Below are positions 1 through 9,740 of a stretch of DNA of 64,000 nt, piece after piece. A model generated the notes under the pieces. That model was not told the DNA's origin, ran no database searches, and saw only the letters and a program-made list of their open reading frames with translations. A program made the translations under genes and the position numbers. The DNA comes from Shinella fusca (GTDB lineage Bacteria > Pseudomonadota > Alphaproteobacteria > Rhizobiales > Rhizobiaceae). The stretch spans positions 1 to 64,000 of the forward strand of contig NZ_JACHIK010000010.1 of the NCBI RefSeq assembly GCF_014203155.1, in the 5' to 3' direction. The first letter of the stretch is position 1. Each line of letters starts with the position of its first letter.

Positions 1-18
1 TCACAAAACCACCCATAA

Positions 19-1707
<1,689 letters not shown>

Positions 1708-1716
1708 GGTCGATTC

Positions 1717-2637
1717 CTATTCCCTCTTGTCGGTTCGCCGTTTGCGGCGTTCTGTCTTTGCCCTCTTGCGGCTCTCGCTGCGAAGGTTGCGTAAAACCTC
1801 CTGCAGCCTACGGCTCGCTTCGACGGCGGTTGCGCGATTGTAATGCCGTTCCGCCGTCTGGAGGGTGGAGTGGCCGAGGATGTCGCGGATGATGCCGACG
1901 TGTTCAGGAGCATAGGTGGCAATCGACGTCGCTGCGATATGGCGGAAGGCATGAGGACGAAGGGTGAGTCCAAAGACGCGTTCTGTCAACAGGGCAAGCC
2001 CCGAGGTGAAACTGTCGATAGACATGGGATTGCCGCGCTGGCCGATCCACAAAGCATCGGAATTCTTGCGGCGCAGGAGGGCCGGGCGGTGAATGTCGAG
2101 ATAGCGCAGCATGAAGGGAACGAGCGGTTCGGGGAACGGCATGCGCCGTGCCTTTTTGTCCTTCATGTCTTCTGCCGCGAAGCACAGCGTTATGCCATGC
2201 TCCGAAACTTCGACATGCTTGCTGACGGTCATAGCCATAAGGGCACGGACCCTGACAGGCCGGGCGATCAGCAGGCCGACCATCAGCGCCTGGCGAAATC
2301 GCATGGCGTGGACCACCGGATCTGAAACGGGGCTGTCTTCCAGCCGGTTCAGGAGAGAAAGGCTCCACTCGAACAGCTCGGCAGCGGTGATCGGAATGGG
2401 CGGCTTCAACTGGTGCGGGTTGGATTGCTCATAGAGCGACCGCGCCGCATGGTAGAGCCAGGACCAATCGCCGTCCTTATCGAAACCCCTTGCGACAACC
2501 GCAAGTGACAGAACTTGGTTGGAGATCGGGCGGAGCTTGAGACGCTGCTTGCCCTCATCGATGAAGGCGCTCACGGCTTCCTTTGTGATGCGCTCAGTCG
2601 GGAGGAGGTCGAGACGATCAGGCTGGCTGCGATGCAA
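1717..2637 (-). pseudogene. Tyrosine recombinase, 5'-truncated
   Basis: The C-terminal catalytic part of a phage-type integrase is complete: the first catalytic Arg lies in RPVRVRAL, the HxxR box in HAFRH, and the last His/Tyr pair in LGHSTLQTAERHY. The N-terminal DNA-binding part is largely missing. The frame begins with a TTG only 13 bp from the insertion sequence edge at 2650 and meets a stop at that edge, so the original start was lost when the IS inserted or by an IS-linked deletion. No continuation of the frame is found on the far side of the IS, which favours deletion. The C-terminus is strongly basic. Residual activity is doubtful. Confidence 0.75.
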
Positions 2638-2649
2638 AAATGACAGCTA

Positions 2650-3482
2650 GGCTCAGGACCTATTAATTTGGCCTGAGGTGTGATTCACGGTATCCGATAG
2701 GAGGCCGTGATGAGTGATTTGTTTCTACTGAGTGAAGACCAGATGGCTCGGATCTCGCCGTATTTTCCTTTGGCACATGGCGTTCCGCGCGTCGACGATC
2801 GCCGTGTGATCAGCGGGATCGTCTATGTCATCAAGCACGGCCTGCAATGGAAAGACGCGCCAAAGGACTATGGGCCACACAAGACGCTCTATAACCGCTT
2901 CATCCGTTGGAGCCGCCTGGGTGTATTCGACCGCATCTTCGTGGCCCTGTCCGGTGACGGCCCGAAGCCCGAACGCATCATGATCGACGCCACACACCTC
3001 AAAGCGCACCGGACAGCCGCAAGCCTGCTCAAAAAGGGGATGTTCCCCGCCGTATCGGGCGAACCAAAGGCGGACTGAACTCAAAACTATACACTGTCTG
3101 CGACGGTGAAGGCCGCCCGATCATCATGCTGCTCAGCGAGGGGCAGATGAGTGACCATAGGGGCGCGCGCCTTGTGCTGGATGCCTTGCCGCCAGCCAAG
3201 ACGCTCATTGCCGACCGGGGCTATGACAGCACGCCGTTCCGAGACGCCCTACAGGCAAGAGGTATCGAACCTTGCATTCCCTCCAGCCGAAGCCGCAAGA
3301 TACAATACTCCTACGACAAGGTGCTCTATCGCCAGCGCCACAAGGTGGAGAACCTCTTCGCCAAGCTCAAGGACTGGCGCCGTATCGCAACCCGATACGA
3401 CCGATGCGCGCATACCTTCTTCTCAAGCATATGTATCGCCGCAACAGTCATCTTCTGGCTTTGATTTAAAAAGTCCTGAGCC
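2650..3482 (+). mobile_element. IS5-family (IS427-group-like) insertion sequence, 833 bp
   Basis: The ends are inverted: GGCTCAGGAC at 2650-2659 and its complement GTCCTGAGCC at 3473-3482, continuing as an imperfect match for about 20 bp. Both ends are flanked by TA (2648-2649 and 3483-3484) inside CTAG-like sites, fitting the TA target duplication usual for this group. One transposase is encoded in two overlapping frames. Length, ends and frameshift layout all fit the group, and the element appears intact. Confidence 0.92.
2710..3464 (+). CDS. IS5-family DDE transposase, -1 frameshifted
   Basis: The first frame (2710-3078) carries the N-terminal HTH-like part and the first catalytic Asp in MIDATHLKAHR. 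The second frame carries the second Asp in LIADRGYDS and the Glu in YRQRHKVENLFAKLKDW, ending at 3464. The frames join by a -1 slip at the A5G4 run near 3030-3040 (codons Leu-Lys-Lys-Gly), after which the reading continues without a stop. All three DDE residues are present, so the transposase is probably functional through programmed frameshifting, as is usual for the group. ATG at 2710 is used; an in-frame GTG precedes it by one codon. Confidence 0.9.
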
Positions 3483-3485
3483 TAG

Positions 3486-3883
3486 ATGCATGGCTCGCTT
3501 TCACCTTGCCCTCTGCTCCGATCCTCTTGGCCTTCGCTTTCGGCGCATCATCGATCATCGGACCATCCATGGCCTTCCTAGCGCCTTCATCGCGCTCGCG
3601 GCATATTCCTTCCGGGAATGCTCATAGTTTATGGTGCACTTCCGTTCTTGGGCATCCTCAAAGCGCAACCCTTTGCGCAGGCCGGCATTCGCGGAGCAAA
3701 CGCCGCGGTCGTCGGCATTTGGGTGCGGCGCTCTATGACCCGCTCTGGATCAGCTCCGTCTTCTTCTCGGTGGAATTTGCCCTGGCACTGGCAGGGTTTC
3801 TGCTGCTTACAGTCTGGAAAGCGCCGCCTTGGACAGTTGTCTTGCTCCTGGCCGGGTGTTCGGCTCTGCTCTCCTATTTCTAG
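3486..3883 (+). pseudogene. chrA: chrA chromate transporter, 3' remnant with frameshifts
   Basis: About 130 C-terminal codons of a CHR-family chromate efflux protein can be read by switching frames three times: GASSIIGPSMAFL, then AFIALAA, then PGMLIVYGALPF through NAAVVGI, then AALYDPLWISSVFF to a stop at 3883. The transmembrane character and the order of these blocks match the ChrA C-terminal domain. The gene lacks its 5' part, which abuts the IS end, and the multiple small indels show it has decayed for some time. Whether it belongs to the mobile element or to old chromosomal DNA cannot be told. Confidence 0.72.
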
Positions 3884-4003
3884 AAAATTCTGTTCCGAGA
3901 TATCGATTCACGAGTCTGCCCCCATCGATTGCAAAAGTCAGTTCTCCACTCTGTTCGACGTTGGCACGTCCGCCAATGCCGCCCATGGTCTCGACCTCTG
4001 CGG

Positions 4004-5041
4004 TCATATCTCCGAGGAAGGCGCACCGGGATACGCGCTTTCGCAAAGCTTGCTGCGGAAACTGTTGTCTCCTCCGTCGCCGTTCGAGGGGCCTCCACCA
4101 AATAGGTACCCCACCGGCTGCGGCCGCACGGTTCCTTCCTCGCGCAGGAGAAACAGCGCATCGAGGTGCAGACGGCGCGCGAGCTTGCCGCCGGATTCCG
4201 GACCGAGAACCATCAGCGCGGTCGCCCATGCGTCGGCTTCGGCGCAGGTGCGCGCAACGACGGTGACGGAGGCGGGAGGCGAGAGGAGGGGCGCGCCGCG
4301 ACGCGGGTCCATCGTGTGCGAAAGACGACGGTTTCCGACGTCGACCCAGTGCCGATAGTCGCCCGAGGTGGCCACCGCGGCATCCTGCAAGGCAAGGATC
4401 GAATATGGCGCCCGGCGCTCACGGTCCGGTTTCTCAACCGCGATGGTCCAGGGTTCGCCGTCCGGGCGCAGGCCGAGCGCCCGCATCTCGCCGTCGATAC
4501 CGACCAGTCCGGAAGCGATGCCGAAGTTGCGTAGCGTTTCGGCCAGCCGATCCACACCGTGGCCCTTGGCTATCCCGTTGAGATCGAGGGTGACCGGGCT
4601 ATCCTTTCTGATCCTGCGACATTCGAATTCCAGCTCAAGTACCTCATGGACAGGCCGGCGCGGAGCCGCAAACGCCTTCTGGACGAGATTCCGGTCGGCC
4701 GCTGCCGGGCCAAAACCCCAGGCATTCACCGCATCGCCGACGCCGATGTCGAAGGCGCCGCCGGAAGCGCGGCCGATGGCGAGCGACAGGCGCAACACCT
4801 CCATCAGCCGTTCCGGCACAGTCACCCATTCGCCGGCCGGAGCAGCATTGAGGCGCATCAGATCGCTGTCCGGCTTCCAGGTGGACATCTGCGCATCCAC
4901 TTCGTCCACCGCGGCCTGGAGCGCGCAGCGAACCGGTTCGGGGTCGAAGGGGGCCGGCCTGTAGAACAATGCCGACCAGCGCGTGCCCATCGTGGGTCCG
5001 CTCAGCGCGTATCGCCCGGGATCAATAGACATCTTCGACAT
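4004..5041 (-). CDS. apbE: FAD:protein FMN transferase (ApbE)
   Basis: This 345-residue enzyme transfers FMN from FAD to a Ser or Thr of exported redox proteins, acting on the periplasmic side. Family motifs are SGPTMGTRWSA near the start, DLNGIAKGHGVDRLAE in the middle and ATSGDYRHW plus SHTMDPRRG towards the end. ATG at 5041 is chosen because GGAAGGA lies 6 nt upstream; it overlaps the preceding reductase gene by 20 bp, implying translational coupling. No obvious lipoprotein or signal sequence is visible at this start. The neighbours (flavoreductase fusion and DUF2271 protein) supply a plausible electron donor and flavin acceptor. The last 20 residues are unlike the family core and may be a variable tail. 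Confidence 0.93.
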   Translation of the reverse strand: MSKMSIDPGRYALSGPTMGTRWSALFYRPAPFDPEPVRCALQAAVDEVDAQMSTWKPDSDLMRLNAAPAGEWVTVPERLMEVLRLSLAIGRASGGAFDIGVGDAVNAWGFGPAAADRNLVQKAFAAPRRPVHEVLELEFECRRIRKDSPVTLDLNGIAKGHGVDRLAETLRNFGIASGLVGIDGEMRALGLRPDGEPWTIAVEKPDRERRAPYSILALQDAAVATSGDYRHWVDVGNRRLSHTMDPRRGAPLLSPPASVTVVARTCAEADAWATALMVLGPESGGKLARRLHLDALFLLREEGTVRPQPVGYLFGGGPSNGDGGDNSFRSKLCESAYPGAPSSEI

Positions 5042-7229
5042 AGCGTCCTTCCGCTTTGAGCAGGTCGGGCGACAGGCCGATGGGTGCCAGAACGTCGGCG
5101 AGCGCGTCGGAGACCCCGGCTGCCATGCCGCGTCCGCCGCAAACCATGATTTTCGCCCCCTTTCGGACCAGCCTTGCGATTTCGGCGGCCTCCTCGCGTA
5201 AGGCATCCTGCACGTAGCGAGGCATCCGGCCGCGCGAAAAGGCCGTCGCGAGTTGCAGGAGGCGGCCTTCCCGCTGCCAGGCAGCCAGCTCTTCGGTATA
5301 GAGAAAGTCGCTATCAGGGTGACGCATCCCGAAAAACAGGTGGATCGGACGATGCCGCGCGTTGGCGCGCACGAAGCCGGCCAGCGGCCCGATCCCCGTT
5401 CCGGCGCCGATAAGGATCAGCGGCGCGCGCCCGCGGCCGGCGTGAAAGCCGGCATTGCTGTGCAGAAAGCCGTTTATGGTGTCGCCGACCTCCAGTTCGA
5501 GGAGCTGCCCCGAGCATAGACCGGCAGGGTGTTTCCTCACGACGATCTCGATGAAGCCGTCGCACCGTCCCGAGGCCAGCGAATAAAATCTCGGTACGGC
5601 CGAACCTGCGGGCAGGACGCCGAGCAGATCTCCCGCCGAAAAACGCCCGAAGCCGCCGCCTGCGAGCGCCCGCCACAGCGAAACCTTCGGCAAGGCGAAG
5701 CGCAGGATGGCCGTCGGCGCCTGCACCTCCGCTCCGTAATTGCGGCGTGAAACGAGCGTCAGGGAAAGGACGGCAGGCGGAACCGGCTGGTGGACGAGTT
5801 CCAGGTCGATGTCCATCGCCGCGCCGAGCAGCCGGCCCCAGCGGGCGAAATCCTGCGCCGACTGGCGGTCGATGCTGTCGAACGGCACCAGCATGCGCCA
5901 GCCCTTGGCTTCCGCCGTCTCGGCAATTGCCCGCGCGAAGGCGCAATAGGCGGGAAAGCTGCGGTCGCCAAAACCGAGAACGGCGAGGGGGATCGCGGGC
6001 GGAGCAGGAAGCGAGCGCAACCGGTCGATGAACCCCTTCGCCGAGGCCGGCGCATCGCCGTCGCCATAGGTGGCGGCGAGGATCAGGATGCGTTGCGCCT
6101 TTGCGTAACGCGCGGGATCGAAGGATGATATCGCCGCGACATGAACGGTCTGGCCCGCATTCGTCAGTGCGGCACGCAGCGTTGCGGCAAAACCCCAGGT
6201 GCTACCGCCCTCGCTGCCGACGAGGATGATCGTCTCGGCATGACCGGCGGTGACGTTGCCGCGAATGCGCGGCCTTGCGCGCCACCCTGAAAGCCAGAGG
6301 ATGAAGCCCGTCACAGCCATTGCGGGCACGCCAAGCGCCGTCAGCCCGAGGACGAGCCCGATCCAGGCGGCGCCTTGTCCGGTGTGAAGCATGTAGATGG
6401 TTTCGGAGACGCCTTGCCAGCCGGTCAGGTCGTTCCAGGCCAGCAGCGCGCCGGTGCCCTGATCGAGCGTTCCGGTGCCGCGATCGGTCTTGACCGTGAA
6501 GACGTCTGCCGCGTCATCGGGCGCTGGAAGCGACAGGCTGCGCAGTTCGGCAGCCGGCGTTTCCCTCAGGAAATCCATTGCCGCAAGCGATAGGCCGACA
6601 CGGCCGCTCGGGTTGGCCTGCATCGTCGATATTGCCGGCCCGTCGGGGAACAGGTCGAAGGTCGAAGCGGTCATCCATAGGCCGGTTGCGGAAGACAGCA
6701 GCAGACCGGCGACAGCCACGCGGGCGATTTCGACATGTAGCCGCCCCCAAAGCGGTCCGCGGAGCGGCATGAACCAGCGCCGCCAGCCGCCGGCCCTGCG
6801 CGCGACAAGAACGGTGCCGGACAGGGCGAGCAGCACCATGGCCGACGCTCCCGCCGCCGCCGCGATGCGGCCGCCGTCGCCCAGGAAGAGCGAACGATGC
6901 AGGTTGGTCAGCCACCGTTCCAACCGGTTCGGGTCGGCCGAAGCGATGCCCTGTCCGGTGACAGGATCGATGACCGCCGCCTGCGGCCTGCCGCCCTCGA
7001 CCCAATAGGCGGTGATCCGGCCCGACGGTGCCCGCCGGATCTGCTCGACCTGGGGATGGACGGCCTGGATTCGCTCCGCCAGATCGGCGATCGAAAGCGC
7101 GGTCGGGGTCTGCGGCGAGGACAGGCGCTCGGCGGCGGGGAACACCGAGAGGGCTGCGCCGCTCAGGCTGAGCACCAGCAGGAGAAGCGCAGCCAGGAGG
7201 CCCGGCCAGCGGTGAAGCGCGCGGATCAT
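5022..7229 (-). CDS. PepSY-TM / flavodoxin / FAD-NAD(P)H reductase fusion
   Basis: A 735-residue membrane flavoprotein. The N-terminal half has a PepSY-associated transmembrane segment at about 8-28, a periplasmic PepSY-type region and further membrane segments to about 330. A flavodoxin-like domain follows (about 335-480, with ILVGSEGGSTWGFA and LAATYGDGDAPASA binding loops), then a ferredoxin-reductase-like FAD/NAD(P)H domain (RFYSLAS for flavin and LIGAGTGIGPLAGF for the nucleotide), ending in EGRYVEDVY. It resembles a sulfite-reductase flavoprotein fused to a membrane anchor. It should move electrons from cytosolic NAD(P)H across the membrane. The gene starts 12 bp after the DUF2271 gene and overlaps apbE, so the three form one operon. 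The final acceptor is inferred, not shown. Confidence 0.9.
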   Translation of the reverse strand: MIRALHRWPGLLAALLLLVLSLSGAALSVFPAAERLSSPQTPTALSIADLAERIQAVHPQVEQIRRAPSGRITAYWVEGGRPQAAVIDPVTGQGIASADPNRLERWLTNLHRSLFLGDGGRIAAAAGASAMVLLALSGTVLVARRAGGWRRWFMPLRGPLWGRLHVEIARVAVAGLLLSSATGLWMTASTFDLFPDGPAISTMQANPSGRVGLSLAAMDFLRETPAAELRSLSLPAPDDAADVFTVKTDRGTGTLDQGTGALLAWNDLTGWQGVSETIYMLHTGQGAAWIGLVLGLTALGVPAMAVTGFILWLSGWRARPRIRGNVTAGHAETIILVGSEGGSTWGFAATLRAALTNAGQTVHVAAISSFDPARYAKAQRILILAATYGDGDAPASAKGFIDRLRSLPAPPAIPLAVLGFGDRSFPAYCAFARAIAETAEAKGWRMLVPFDSIDRQSAQDFARWGRLLGAAMDIDLELVHQPVPPAVLSLTLVSRRNYGAEVQAPTAILRFALPKVSLWRALAGGGFGRFSAGDLLGVLPAGSAVPRFYSLASGRCDGFIEIVVRKHPAGLCSGQLLELEVGDTINGFLHSNAGFHAGRGRAPLILIGAGTGIGPLAGFVRANARHRPIHLFFGMRHPDSDFLYTEELAAWQREGRLLQLATAFSRGRMPRYVQDALREEAAEIARLVRKGAKIMVCGGRGMAAGVSDALADVLAPIGLSPDLLKAEGRYVEDVY

Positions 7230-7241
7230 GACGCCCTCCGG

Positions 7242-7712
7242 CTACATCGAATAGGAAAAGGCGGCGATGTAGCGCCGTCCGGGCGCCCGGGTCCCCGCGC
7301 CGCTCGCCGTCAAGGGAACCGCGACCTCGCCGGGACTGTCGCGCATGTCTTCGACGGCAGCGTCGATATGCAGCGTATAGCCGGCGTCAAACAGCGCATC
7401 GGCGAGGTTGAGTGTGATTTCCAGCGTCCGTCCCGCGCCGACGCTGGCCCCCGTAATGCCGTTGATCTCGGCCACGTTGCCGCCGGTCGCCCGATACCAT
7501 CCTGTCAGATGCTCGTAGTATTTCGATTTGCCGCCAGCCATCCAAAGGCTGCCGACATAGGCGCCCTGCGCGTCGGTGACGTAGAGCGCGAGATAGGCGC
7601 CGTCGCCGCCGTAATTGCTCAGTGTCGTGGTGAGCGTGACGGGCCGGGCCATGGCAAGGCCCGGGAATGTCAGCGCCGTGCTCAGGGCAAGGGCTGAGAT
7701 AATGGATTTCAT
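7242..7712 (-). CDS. DUF2271 periplasmic protein, predicted FMN acceptor
   Basis: A 156-residue exported protein with a Sec signal peptide (about 1-22, ending AMA). It matches the DUF2271 family by its beta-rich body. The stretch NGITGAS at 84-90 fits the consensus around ApbE-modified residues (D/N-G-x-S/T-G-A-S/T), making Ser90 the likely covalent FMN site. Direct operon linkage to an ApbE enzyme and a membrane flavoreductase supports this. It would act as a periplasmic one-electron carrier. Family members elsewhere occur with PepSY proteins; the actual substrate of the system is not known to me. Confidence 0.85.
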   Translation of the reverse strand: MKSIISALALSTALTFPGLAMARPVTLTTTLSNYGGDGAYLALYVTDAQGAYVGSLWMAGGKSKYYEHLTGWYRATGGNVAEINGITGASVGAGRTLEITLNLADALFDAGYTLHIDAAVEDMRDSPGEVAVPLTASGAGTRAPGRRYIAAFSYSM

Positions 7713-7866
7713 AGTGGCTCCGCCTGTTCAATCGCGGGTCGCGAACGAAAATGTTCGGACCGGTTTGAGCGGATCAGGCCGGTCGATAGACGCCGCACCG
7801 ATCCGCTAAAGGCAACCTGAAGCGTGCGGCTGAGCGTTTCCTGACATTGTGCGGGTTCATGCTTCA

Positions 7867-7888
7867 GCTTGCCGTCAGGACGGCAAGC
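7867..7888 (-). promoter_or_regulatory. Inverted repeat upstream of the DUF2271 gene
   Basis: Arms GCTTGCCGTC (7867-7876) and GACGGCAAGC (7879-7888) are perfectly complementary with a 2-nt centre. It lies about 155 bp before the DUF2271 start and just beyond the large hairpin at 7901-7951. It could be a second termination hairpin or a regulator site. The short centre favours a DNA-level palindrome. Confidence 0.4.
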
Positions 7889-7900
7889 CGCGGAAAAGCT

Positions 7901-7951
7901 CGGCCCCGCCCCCGCCCCACATCGCTGCGATGTGGGGCGGGGGCGGGGCCG
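7901..7951 (-). terminator. Very long perfect hairpin after the cytochrome b gene
   Basis: Arms of 25 bp (7901-7925 and 7927-7951) are perfectly complementary around a single T. In the minus direction it lies 24 bp after the cytochrome gene stop and is followed by a short T-rich stretch (GAGCTTTTCC), so it probably terminates the two-gene PepSY/cytochrome transcript before the DUF2271 operon. Confidence 0.7.
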
Positions 7952-7974
7952 GAGAAGAAAAAGGGTCGTGTCGC

Positions 7975-8490
7975 CTAGCGCAGGCTCATGCGCCGCATCG
8001 TCCCGTCACGCCGAACGAACTGATGCCACAACGCCATCAGGGCATGCAGGCCGGCAAGAATGAGGATGAACGTTCCGGCATTCTCGTGCAGCTCGGCGAT
8101 GAGGCCGGGGCGGCCCTCGACCTTCGCCGCGATTGCCGGAAGCTCCACGCCGAGGAACGATATCGGCACGCCCATGCGCGATGCCGCGTACCAGCCGGTG
8201 ATCGGCAACCCGATCAGCAGCAGATAGAGCAGGCCGTGGCCGGCCTTTGCGCCGGTCGCAAGCCAGCCGTTCTGCCCATCGCCGGCGGGAGCGCCTTCGG
8301 CCAGCCGCAGAATCAGTCGCGGCACGACGAGCGCCAGCACCGCCAGCCCCAGGGTGAAGTGCAACAAGGGCGGGTCCTGCACCATCTCGCGGCCGCCCCT
8401 GGCGGTCAGCCAGGCACCGAGCACGAACAAGGCGGTCAGCCAGTGAATGAGGATCATGCCTGTCGAATAACGAAGGGAATTGCCGGACAT
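7975..8490 (-). CDS. Cytochrome b561-type di-heme membrane protein
   Basis: 171 residues with four predicted membrane helices (about 11-28, 44-62, 85-105 and 135-155). Histidines suited to heme ligation occur in LIHW (His16), LLHF (about 44), AGHGLLYLL and the helix-4 region AGLHALMALWH. Such proteins exchange electrons between quinol and periplasmic or membrane partners. It lies 45 bp after the small PepSY gene and shares its direction, and is separated from the DUF2271 operon by a strong hairpin. It probably gives the flavin module a link to the quinone pool; this role is inferred from neighbours. Confidence 0.88.
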   Translation of the reverse strand: MSGNSLRYSTGMILIHWLTALFVLGAWLTARGGREMVQDPPLLHFTLGLAVLALVVPRLILRLAEGAPAGDGQNGWLATGAKAGHGLLYLLLIGLPITGWYAASRMGVPISFLGVELPAIAAKVEGRPGLIAELHENAGTFILILAGLHALMALWHQFVRRDGTMRRMSLR

Positions 8491-8535
8491 CGTCTGCTTT
8501 CCTGCATCTGGGGTGAAATGGCGCCGCGCGGCCGG

Positions 8536-8937
8536 TTATTTCACGACGGTCTTCGGCCGTGAGCCCGCCTCGAACAGCCTGTTCGAGGGCAGGATGCCGG
8601 AGGCGCCGGTCAGGTCCGATCCGCTCGGTCGCTGCCTGGCGCGCGTGTGGTCGTCGTCATGCCTGTCCTTGCGTTTCATCTTGACGACCGAGAGCGTCGC
8701 CGGATCGATCCTGGCCTTGAATCGCCGTCCTGTTTCATCGACGCCCCTGATCTCGTAGCAGCCGTCGTCGATCTTGATCCGGCTCACCTGCCAGCCGCGT
8801 CCTTCCGCCATCTTCTGCACCGCCTCGCGCGGCTGCCACAGGCTCATGGGGACATGGCAATCGTCGTCGTCGGCCATCGCCGGACCCCAGCCGATCAAGG
8901 CCAGGAAGAGGGAGGCTATGGCAATGTGCTTCATCAT
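8536..8937 (-). CDS. Small exported PepSY-domain protein
   Basis: 133 residues with a signal peptide (about 1-22, AMA then an Asp run). A single PepSY repeat spans about 30-90: REAVQKMAEGRGWQVSRIKI followed by CYEIRGVDETGRR and DPATLSVVKMKRK. The C-terminal 45 residues look disordered. PepSY proteins are periplasmic and often accompany redox or protease modules. Two adjacent ATG codons are possible starts; the first is used. It is the promoter-proximal gene of the minus-strand redox cluster and faces the two-component system across a 140-bp intergenic region. Confidence 0.82.
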   Translation of the reverse strand: MMKHIAIASLFLALIGWGPAMADDDDCHVPMSLWQPREAVQKMAEGRGWQVSRIKIDDGCYEIRGVDETGRRFKARIDPATLSVVKMKRKDRHDDDHTRARQRPSGSDLTGASGILPSNRLFEAGSRPKTVVK

Positions 8938-9019
8938 GTCGTTTGTCCTGCATCATCGTTCATGTGCAGGAAAGGTGGCACTCGTTCCTGACGAATAGCT
9001 GAAGCCGTCACGCCTTGTC

Positions 9020-9037
9020 CGTCAGCCGGCTGACAGG
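9020..9037. promoter_or_regulatory. Palindrome between the redox cluster and its two-component system
   Basis: GTCAGCCGGCTGAC is a perfect 14-bp palindrome within the 140-bp divergent intergenic region. A related TTCCTGAC motif occurs here (about 8984) and again upstream of the DUF2271 gene (about 7839). These may be sites for the adjacent OmpR-type regulator; no experimental consensus is available to me. Confidence 0.3.
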
Positions 9038-9077
9038 TTTGCCGGCAAGGGTTCAGAACAGACAGGACGATGTGTTC

Positions 9078-9740
9078 ATGAGAATCCTTCTGATCGAAGA
9101 CGATACGATCCTCGGCGCGGCGATCCGCGACCACATCGCCGCCGACAACCATTCGGTCGACTGGGTGACGCGGCTCGACGCGGCCGGCGATCACCTCGAC
9201 AGCGCCGTTTACGATCTCGTCCTTCTCGATCTCATGCTTCCCGATGGGCGGGGCATCGCCTTCCTGCGCGCGCTGCGCCGCAGGGGTAGCGTGACGCCGG
9301 TCGTCATCCTGACGGCGCTGGACCAGATTTCCGACCGGATCGCCGGGCTGAATGCCGGAGCCGACGACTACATGACCAAGCCTTTCGATCTTTCCGAACT
9401 GTCGGCGCGGCTGAGCGCCGTAGCGCGCCGCTACAGCGGCAACCCGAACCCGCTGGTCGCCATAGGCAATCTCGAAATCGATCTGGCGGCGAGAACCGTC
9501 CTGCGCGACGGCCGGCCGGTCGATCTGACGGGACGCGAATGGGCGCTGTTCGAGGCTTTCGTCCAGCATCCCGGCCAGGTGCTGTCGAAGGGGCAACTGG
9601 AGGAGCGCCTTTATGCCTTCGGCGCGCAGGTCGAGAGCAACACCATCGAGGTCCATGTCAGCCGTTTGCGCAAGAAGCTGGGGCACGCCGTCGTCGAGAC
9701 GGTGCGCGGTATCGGCTATCGGCTGGGAAGCGGGCGATGA
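9078..9740 (+). CDS. OmpR/QseB-type response regulator
   Basis: 220 residues: a receiver domain (1-115; acidic pocket IEDD at 7-10, phospho-acceptor Asp51 in LVLLDLMLPDG, Lys in TKPF) and an OmpR-type winged helix (about 125-215, ending ETVRGIGYRL). ATG at 9078 starts the receiver domain exactly (MRILLIEDD); in-frame codons upstream to 9015 do not look like coding sequence. The gene overlaps the kinase start by ATGA. It is divergent from the PepSY/cytochrome/DUF2271 cluster, which it probably controls. Confidence 0.93.
   Translation: MRILLIEDDTILGAAIRDHIAADNHSVDWVTRLDAAGDHLDSAVYDLVLLDLMLPDGRGIAFLRALRRRGSVTPVVILTALDQISDRIAGLNAGADDYMTKPFDLSELSARLSAVARRYSGNPNPLVAIGNLEIDLAARTVLRDGRPVDLTGREWALFEAFVQHPGQVLSKGQLEERLYAFGAQVESNTIEVHVSRLRKKLGHAVVETVRGIGYRLGSGR

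Noticed and set aside
7901-7951. The CCCCCGC-containing palindrome as a right attachment site for the tRNA-linked element
   Set aside because: Only seven bases match the tRNA end, and the exact hairpin symmetry and position after a gene explain it as a terminator.
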